A DNA stretch of 64,000 nt from Gnetum montanum. Taxonomy: Eukaryota; Streptophyta; Gnetopsida; Gnetales; Gnetaceae. This document shows, piece after piece, positions 58,020-64,000 of the stretch (positions within the stretch are counted from its first letter, which is position 1; each line of letters opens with the position of its first letter). Both the position numbers and the translations under genes were made by a program. The stretch spans positions 7,547-71,546 of the forward strand of contig MNCI01028319.1 in NCBI GenBank assembly GCA_015680685.1, in the 5' to 3' direction. Below the pieces are notes generated by a model. The model made no database searches, was not told where the DNA came from, and saw only the letters and a list, made by a program, of their open reading frames with translations.

Positions 58020-58460
58020 CATCTATTTCTTTAGAGAGCCCTTCAAACCAAACACCCCCCAAGATCCACGTAGTCATGTTAGCCCATGCTATATTTAATT
58101 AGATCAAGGCTCACAACCTTCCTAGGAAAAGAGTTAATCCTAGAAGTCCTCTCATCTACCTGCAAATTGTAGGAAATGAGCCATGGAAGGCTCTTCTCAA
58201 TTTAGGTTTTGGTGTCAACCTGATTCTTCATGAAATGTACAACTCTTGGAACTTCCCTCCTTTCAAGAAGAGTAATATCTTTTTGGAATTGGTAGATCAG
58301 TCCATCACTATTTCCTTGGGATTAGTTAAGGACATTGTGACCACTACTTATGGGTGGTCATATCCTACCAATTTCATGGTAATCAAAGTTGACAATTGCA
58401 AGGGGGACTTCCCAATCATTATGGGAAGGGATTGGCTCAGCATTGTTGATGCATGAATGG
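58020..58460 (+). pseudogene. Athila-like protease of element J
   Basis: ALLNLGFGVNLILHEMYN (~58189-58240) is the active-site region, with the catalytic Asp replaced by Asn. The open piece 58235-58456 continues with ELVDQSITISLGLVKDIVTT, YPTNFMVIKVDN and DFPIIMGRDWLSIVDA, the C-terminal half of the Athila protease fold. Loss of Asp means this protease is dead. Confidence 0.75.
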
Positions 58461-58729
58461 ACATTAGAGATCTTTCCCTAGATATTTTTCAAGACAATGC
58501 ATTCTGAAAGATTAAGAAGAAGAGAATTCTGCATCGCGTACAATGATACTAGGTGCAACTATATGTAGAAACTTTGGTCTATCAAAAACACATCAATCAA
58601 CTCATGCAAATAGTATATAGATGAATTTTTAATCCAAAAGTGCTTGTATGTAGCAGCCAAAAGATAAGAGGGAACCCAATGGCTAATCGTTGATAGCACA
58701 CTTTGTATGGACCCTACAAAGAGGTTAAC

Positions 58730-59655
58730 TTATGCCTATGTTGAAGGCAAGGATGACCTAGAGCAGGTTCATCACCAACTCTCTGATGATGAACTTGATG
58801 ATACCAATTGGGAAGAGTTAGAAATCATTAATAGTTTTAAATAGAAGCCCTTAGGGTTGAAAAATCTACCTATCGGCATGGAATATGGATTTCTAAAAAA
58901 TGGCAAGATGGTGATAATCAATGCCAAACTTGCTCCTAAGTAGAAAAGCATGCTATTGAAGGTGGTCATAAATGGCCAATAGCCTTTGCTTAGTCATATC
59001 CTAAACTCACATGGATGGATATGCTAGCATCACATTTATACCAACTTAGCCATCAACCCAAAGAGGCAGCTGTAGCAACAGCTAAACCCTAAATTGAAAC
59101 AAATCATCAAAGAGGAAATTGAACAACTTCTCAAGACAAGGTTCATCTATCCAATTGTGGACAGCGAGTTGATTAGCCCACTTGTAATTGTGCCAAAGAA
59201 AGGTGGCAAGTGGTAGGTTTGTGTTAATTTTAGGCTATTAAACATGATGCCATTTAAAGATCATTTTCCATTGTCATTTGTAGATTAGGTGTTGGACACT
59301 ATTTCTAGGCATTACTATTATAGCTTTCTAGATGGTTATAGTGGCTATAACCAAATTCAGACCATGCCAAAGGATCAGGCCAACACTATGTTCACAAGTC
59401 CCTAGGGAACTTTTGCATATCAAAAGATGTCATTTGGTCTATGTAATGCCCTTGCAACTTTCCAATCCCTTCTCCTAAGCGTTTTTCAACTGCAAATTGG
59501 TAGTGGGGTGGAAGTCTTCATGGATGAATTCTCCATCTATGGTGCTACATTTGAGAAAGCCCTAGACCACCTTGAGTAAGTGCTTAAAAGGTGCATGAGA
59601 CTAATCTTTGCCTCAATTGGCAAAAGAATCATCTCATGGTCCAAGAGGGTAGTAA
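58730..59655 (+). pseudogene. Athila-like reverse transcriptase of element J, truncated
   Basis: Linker with DDELDDTNWEELEIIN and YGFLKNGKMVIINAKLAPK, then RT: KEEIEQLLKTRFIYPIVDSE, LISPLVIVPKKGGKW, FRLLNMMPFKDHFPL, YSFLDGYSGYNQIQ, TFAYQKMSFGLCNALATFQ, and the catalytic FMDEFSIYG at 59515-59541, where active Athila has FMDDFSVYG (second Asp changed to Glu). Ends at VQEG at the element break. Confidence 0.85.
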
Positions 59656-60601
59656 TAACATCTAACCTTTCTATTATGGTTAAACTGATTAAACCTTGGA
59701 GCTACTCTTGGTTGGAATGTAGTACCTATTGACACTTCAATCTGTAGAGAAGCCTTTTGTTGGGATGAAGTTTGTGTAGATGCTTCTTCTTGTGAACAAC
59801 ATTCCAACCCACTCTTATCATGTGAACTTCTTCCTTGTCCAAGAACTATTCAAAGGGGTTCTTTTCTTTTAACTAGCCTCTCATTTACGAGTTTAGCATA
59901 TGCAAGTTCTTCCTTAATCTACTCATAGTACAATGTTAGTTTTTCATTCTCAACTAGTATATCTAAGTTTTCTTTTATGAGGTCTAAAATTTTTAAATTT
60001 AATAGTGATAGAGCTTGATCCTTGTTCTTTGATTCCTTCTTTAATTTTATACAAAGATTTTGGAAAGATAGAAGTTCATTACATCAAAGGTCATACCTTT
60101 CTTTATCAGTCTCCATTATTTGATCCTCATCATCAAATATGCTAGAATCATCATGTGTGAGAGCTGTGCACATGAGGTATGTATCTTTTGAAGTGTCATC
60201 TACCTCTTCCTTGCTTTGATCTCTATCATCCCAGCTGGTGTAGATATTACTTCTTCTCTTTTCTTCACTATAGTCTTTCCCTTGTAAGCTATAAGAATTG
60301 GGGTACTTAGAGGTCATATGGCCTCTTATACCACATATTTAGCATTCCATAGAAAAAGCATCAAAATTTGAAAGCTTATATTGCTTACCTCTACTCTTAT
60401 CTTTGCTACCAAAAATGATGCTAATGAGTTCAGTGCATCCATTCAAGATGAATGTCCAAACTAAGAATCTTACATATTTAAAGAACTCTTGCACTTAATT
60501 CTTCAAGCACATAAAGGTAACCCCATTGGACATTGGTGACTTAATGTATGATCCTCCTTCCATCATTCACTCCTAAGTCGTTATGCTCAAAACCAAGAGT
60601 A
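59656..60601 (-). pseudogene. Copia gag, C-terminal part with internal deletion
   Basis: On the minus strand after the primer site (60617) and a leader, a zinc-knuckle region CYGIRGHMTSKYP and an acidic open piece (60317-60084: GKDYSEEKRR, DDRDQSKEEVDDTSKD, DDEDQIMETDKERYDL) match gags in which a knuckle is followed by an E/D-rich segment. Then LCIKLKKESKNKDQALSLL and LVENEKLTLYYE form a coiled coil, and IVLGQGRSSHDKSGLE resembles the copia 'ILGxQRxxxDKxGLGY' junction to protease. The N-terminal capsid helices are missing, so an internal deletion joins leader to nucleocapsid. Cut at 59656 by element J. Confidence 0.72.
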
Positions 60602-60617
60602 CCATACTTTGATACCA
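60602..60617 (-). promoter_or_regulatory. Copia primer-binding site
   Basis: TGGTATCAAAGTATGG on the minus strand, the initiator tRNA-Met type site with one change in TGGTATCAGAG, 2-3 bases inside the LTR end. Confidence 0.8.
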
Positions 60618-60619
60618 TT

Positions 60620-61650
60620 TGAGGACTAAAAACTTAGAAGAAGGATTGAATAAGTTTTCCAAATTAAAAATTCACTAGCCACAATAACACACTAAAGTTT
60701 ATGTGGTTCTCCAACTTGGGTAGTCCACACTCGAAGGGTAAATTCCTTGCACACCTCTAGACTTTTCTTCTTCTAAATGTGGTTTAAAGGACACTACACC
60801 CTATACAAGCTCTAAGCTTCACTCTAGAATGTTTCATCACTTTGAAACCACTCAATTCCACAAGGTCCTAACAAGTTGAGAATGTGATTTCAAGGATCCC
60901 ACAACCTCTACAAAAATTGAGCTTAACTTTGAAGTGTTTTAATGCTACAAAACCACTCAACCCCATAGGATCCCAACAAGATCAATATTGATACCTTCTT
61001 GCAAGAAGCACATCAAATCTGCAAGGCTACAAAAAAAGAAAAGAAAAACAAGGAGAGAGTGTAACTACACTTTACAAGTTCCTTGCATTTAAGCTCTCAC
61101 AAAACAACATACAAATGATCTACAATGAAGAACACAAGTGTTACACAAGATGTATACAATGATGATCTAATTGTGTGAATAATGCATTCTAATTCTCGTG
61201 AGTTCATCGTTGTTTTATACTCTTTGAGCTTCCAAAAATCCCTCAAAATATTTCCAACAGCTAAATAATGGCTACTTGAGATGTCTAATTCAAAGTAGAG
61301 ACATCTTCCTATCAACACTATCAATTTTGGAATGACATCTCCCTAAACGACATCTACCTATAGAAGCCTCCCTGTAGATGTCTATCTCTAGAGATAGATG
61401 TCTCCTTGTTGTTTTTCATAGACATCTACTCTTCTTTTGCGCTTTTGAATCTAAGGCATTCCCTTGTCCATTTGTCATTTTGGCAATCTTCAAAACATCT
61501 TTGTTTGGCTCGTAGACTCCTCTTATATCCTAGCTCTTATCTTGTCATCCCAATGTAGCTCTCATTTTGAAGTCTTAGATCTTCTTGTCATCTCAGTGTA
61601 GCTCTTATTCTAACTTTGAATTTTCTCATTGTCTTAATCTAATCATGCTT
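60620..61650 (-). repeat. Copia 5' LTR (outer end approximate)
   Basis: The inner end is set by the PBS. TATA box GTATAAAACA is at 61220-61211 (minus). Upstream in U3, 61270-61440, lies a cluster of AGACATCT/AGATGTCT words, including AGATAGATGTCT and an inverted pair around 61372-61400. A tandem-like duplication of CACTTTGAAACCACTCAATTCCACAAG-type sequence is at ~60838-60865 and ~60945-60972. The outer end was not fixed. Confidence 0.6.
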
Positions 61651-63187
61651 GTGGTATACCCTTAAATCTTCAAGGTAAGACAAACACATTTTCCACATTC
61701 TACATTTTCTACTTTTTTGACATACCAAAAGGTCAAAACCTAGTAAGTGTAATTTGCAGGAAAGAAAAGCTTGGAGAACCAATGAATAACAGGAAAGGAT
61801 GGTTTCTGATGAAATTGAAGGATTAGAACCCATAACTAGAAAAATTATCAGTCCTCTCATTTCAAAAACATGAGCATGACAAAGCAACAACCTCAAATGA
61901 ATTTGAAAATTCAAACAAAGATGTGCATGACAGAAAAGATAAGGAATAGTTGCATGCTAGGAAGGAACTCTATGATGGAGGATCCCATCTTAAACTTCAT
62001 TAATCATGTTCATTCTTAGAAGCAAGAAAGGTAAGAAATGTTAAATCTTTATTTCTTAGCTTGCTGAACTTAGTTTAGATTAGTTTATTTTTATAAATGT
62101 TAGTAGTTAGAAAATAAATTGAATGGATACTATTGGAAATATTTGGTTATCCAAAGAAAAACTCACTTGATCTTACAAGATGTTGAGCTACAAATAAAAG
62201 CATGTGACCATCAAAATTTTAATGGACATTGAATTAACTTGTCTTAAGGAAGGATCAAGGAACAAGAATTCACAAGGTAAGGTTTAGTAAGTTTGATTAT
62301 TACATTCTATAGAAAGACCATCTCTTTACTAATAAAAGTGTATGCTCTATGATCCAACTCATATCATGCAGAATTTATTATTTTTATGTTGGACAATAAT
62401 ATGTTGTTGCCTCCACAAGTTTGAAATGGTTTCAAAATTTTTTTTCAAATGATTTGGACCCTTGACTATAATTCATCTATCTATTGGAAAAGACAACTAT
62501 TGAAAGGAGATTCTTGTTAAAATTAGTATGTTATGCTGCTATCTATGTTGAAAATTTTGGAATTTAATTTTCATTAAGGATACTACTATTAGGAGACTCT
62601 AAAAGTCTCTATACTTAATCTTAGTTTGGCATTGCAAATTTATTGATATGATGCAATTTGATGGTATTCAAGAATGCATATCTACAAAGGCAACATAAAC
62701 CAAGAAAAGACATTCAAACAATAGATGCATTATTTTTGGAAAGGTTGGGAAGAAAATTAGTACACATGCAAGGGGAGCCAATACCTCATCAATAGCCTTC
62801 ATCTTTTGGGCAACTAATGCAGGAGGATTCTCTAAGACTCTCACCAAAAGAAACCTAAGAACAAGACTTCCCTGTCCAACATGCATAAAAGATAATGAAC
62901 AAGAAAAGGTTTAATCATATTTGATTCTGGTAAAGTACCTAAGGTAAAAGTATAAGCTAAAGAAGATCAAGTTATTTTTGAATCTTTTTACCTTGTGATG
63001 AATTTTCTTGGTATTGGTATTTGAAATTAATATAAAAAGTCATAAAGATCATAACATTGACTATTGAATCCATTTCAATTATTGATCTGATCTTACATTA
63101 TTCTTTTTTTTTTCTTTTTTTTTCTTTTTTCTTTTTTTTCCTTTTTAAGGAATCTTTCAAGATGTTTGTATTATGTTTTTGCTAATG
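61651..63187. other. Unassigned stretch
   Basis: No recognised gene. A minus-strand frame at 62886-62668 (72 codons, with ENPPALVAQKMKAIDEVLAP and a hydrophobic tail) and another at 61914-61639 are not recognised. GGTATGTCAAAAAAGTAGAAAATG on the minus strand near 61700-61723 looks like a copia pre-LTR purine tract. A T-rich low-complexity run lies at 63103-63147. Confidence 0.45.
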
Positions 63188-63207
63188 TCAAAAAGGGAGG
63201 GGGGAGA
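63188..63207 (+). promoter_or_regulatory. Copia-type polypurine tract (plus strand)
   Basis: AATGTCAAAAAGGGAGGGGGGAGAGA resembles the TGTCAAAAAGGGGGAGA tract that precedes the 3' LTR in a large group of plant copia elements. No pol was recognised upstream on the plus strand. Confidence 0.65.
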
Positions 63208-63211
63208 GATA

Positions 63212-64000
63212 GTTTGATATGTTAAAGGTATGACATATTCTTAAGGTTTCATAACTTATTATATGATGTGAAGACTATTTGTTGGAACTTGCTCATTATT
63301 TTATTTGTAAGAATAGTCCTCATAATTATATGGATGAATAAATTAGTATTACACCTGATATATATTTTTGGCTACATACCTTTGCTTATGGCATGATGCT
63401 TGATCTTCAATGCTTAGCCTTTTGTTTCTAAATGGAAATTATCTTGGATACCAATTGAAAGGTTTATCATCTTATATTTTCTCTTTTCTAACTTGGAACC
63501 ACGAACTTGGAAGTTTTTCTGGTCGTAAAAGTCATCTCTTGTCTTGGACAGGCATCTTCTATCAACATCTAGCATTCAAGTAAGACATCTCTAGGCAATA
63601 TGAGATGTCTCTTGTAGAATTGAGATATCTCCTCCAACCTTGGGACATCTCTCCTTAGTTGTCTCTAAACTAGATCAAATGTCTCCTCATTAGCTAAGTC
63701 ATCTTCTCTACTTGTGGGATGTCTCTTGTCACAAGCTAGCTCTCAATAAAGACATTTGCCAAACATGTGGGATGTTTCTTATCTCCTCCTAGTTCTCAGG
63801 AAAGACATTTCCTTGACCTTCAATATATCTTCATAATATTCAAAACCCACTTGTAGGGATGAAAAAGAAATTAGAAGAGATGTCTCTACACCAACAACCT
63901 TGACCTAGATACATTTATTTATTCCCAATTTCCTCATTAATGAAGTTTCTTTTCATTTCCTTTTGCATTTTTCCTACTATATTTTCTATGCATAATGTTG
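63212..64000 (+). repeat. 3' LTR of a copia-like element (runs off the window)
   Basis: Follows the PPT, starting near TGATATGTTAAAGG. From 63540 to 63880 it has about ten copies of GAGATGTCTC/AGACATCT-type words (e.g. TAAGACATCTCTAGG, TATGAGATGTCTCTTG, GGGATGTCTCTTG), the same motif that sits upstream of TATA in the LTRs at 36705-37380 and 60620-61650. A TATA box is not clear before the window end. Confidence 0.55.

Larger units (their letters stand above)
54663..59655 (+). mobile_element. Athila-like element J, 5' LTR to RT, truncated
   Basis: LTR, gap, gag (55633-57400), gag tail, protease (58190-58460), RT (59090-59655). It breaks off inside RT at CAAGAGGGTAGTA, where sequence switches to a minus-strand copia gag. 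RNase H, integrase, 3' tract and 3' LTR are absent. Confidence 0.85.

Noticed and set aside
63103-63147. T-rich tract as a LINE poly(A) tail (minus strand)
   Set aside because: No LINE coding sequence adjoins it; it is interrupted by C and lies just before a copia-type PPT. Treated as low complexity.
1-64000. Host protein genes, tRNA or rRNA genes
   Set aside because: No splice-structured gene, tRNA cloverleaf or rRNA segment was recognised by eye; all recognisable protein motifs belong to retroelements. A tRNAscan and protein search would be needed to exclude small ones.

Overview
This window looks like intergenic DNA from a seed plant with a very large genome. It is AT-rich and filled almost end to end with old, mutated, mutually nested retrotransposons, and no intact cellular gene could be recognised. 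The lineage mix (Athila-like and Tat-like Ty3/gypsy, chromovirus, several Ty1/copia, an L1-type LINE), the heavy decay and the absence of host genes would fit a conifer or other gymnosperm, but the sequence does not prove it. There are two N gaps (25339-25486, 55333-55599) and three isolated N bases that mark assembly patches.

Layout. (A) 1-~4790, minus: 5' part of a Tat-like gypsy element (LTR, PBS, repeat-rich leader, gag), visibly more GC-rich than the rest. (B) 7014-7560 and 17450-~18100: a short-LTR copia element whose gag is split by (C) 7566-17444, a complete Athila-like element with both LTRs, PBS, gag-PR-RT-RH-INT remnants, PPT and a perfect 5-bp target duplication (CATAT). (D) ~18386-~46110, minus: a chromodomain-bearing gypsy element (chromovirus). 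Its integrase is split by (E) 22101-30120, an Athila-like non-autonomous element carrying gag but no pol, plus an extra 3' reading frame for a long coiled-coil protein. Its 5' LTR is split by (F) ~35565-45850, an L1-type LINE. The LINE is itself split by (G) 39403-44209, an internally deleted Athila-like element with a perfect ATAAT duplication, and by a solo-LTR-like block at ~36705-37380. (H) ~48190-51720, minus: a copia pol-gag. (I) 51335-55332: three tandem copies of a ~1.37 kb unit made of copia gag plus a truncated Athila-like LTR. The last copy leads into (J) 55600-59655, an Athila-like gag-PR-RT truncated inside RT. (K) 59656-~61650, minus: a copia gag with PBS and LTR. (L) 63188-64000, plus: PPT and 3' LTR of a further copia-like element.

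Functionally these are selfish-element polyproteins (Gag, protease, reverse transcriptase, RNase H, integrase). All copies are broken by stops and frameshifts; most show loss of catalytic residues. Many stops look like CAG-to-TAG and CGA-to-TGA changes, as expected from deamination of methylated cytosine. The most unusual item is the extra coiled-coil ORF of element E (26360-28909), preceded by its own TATA-like, LTR-U3-like region.
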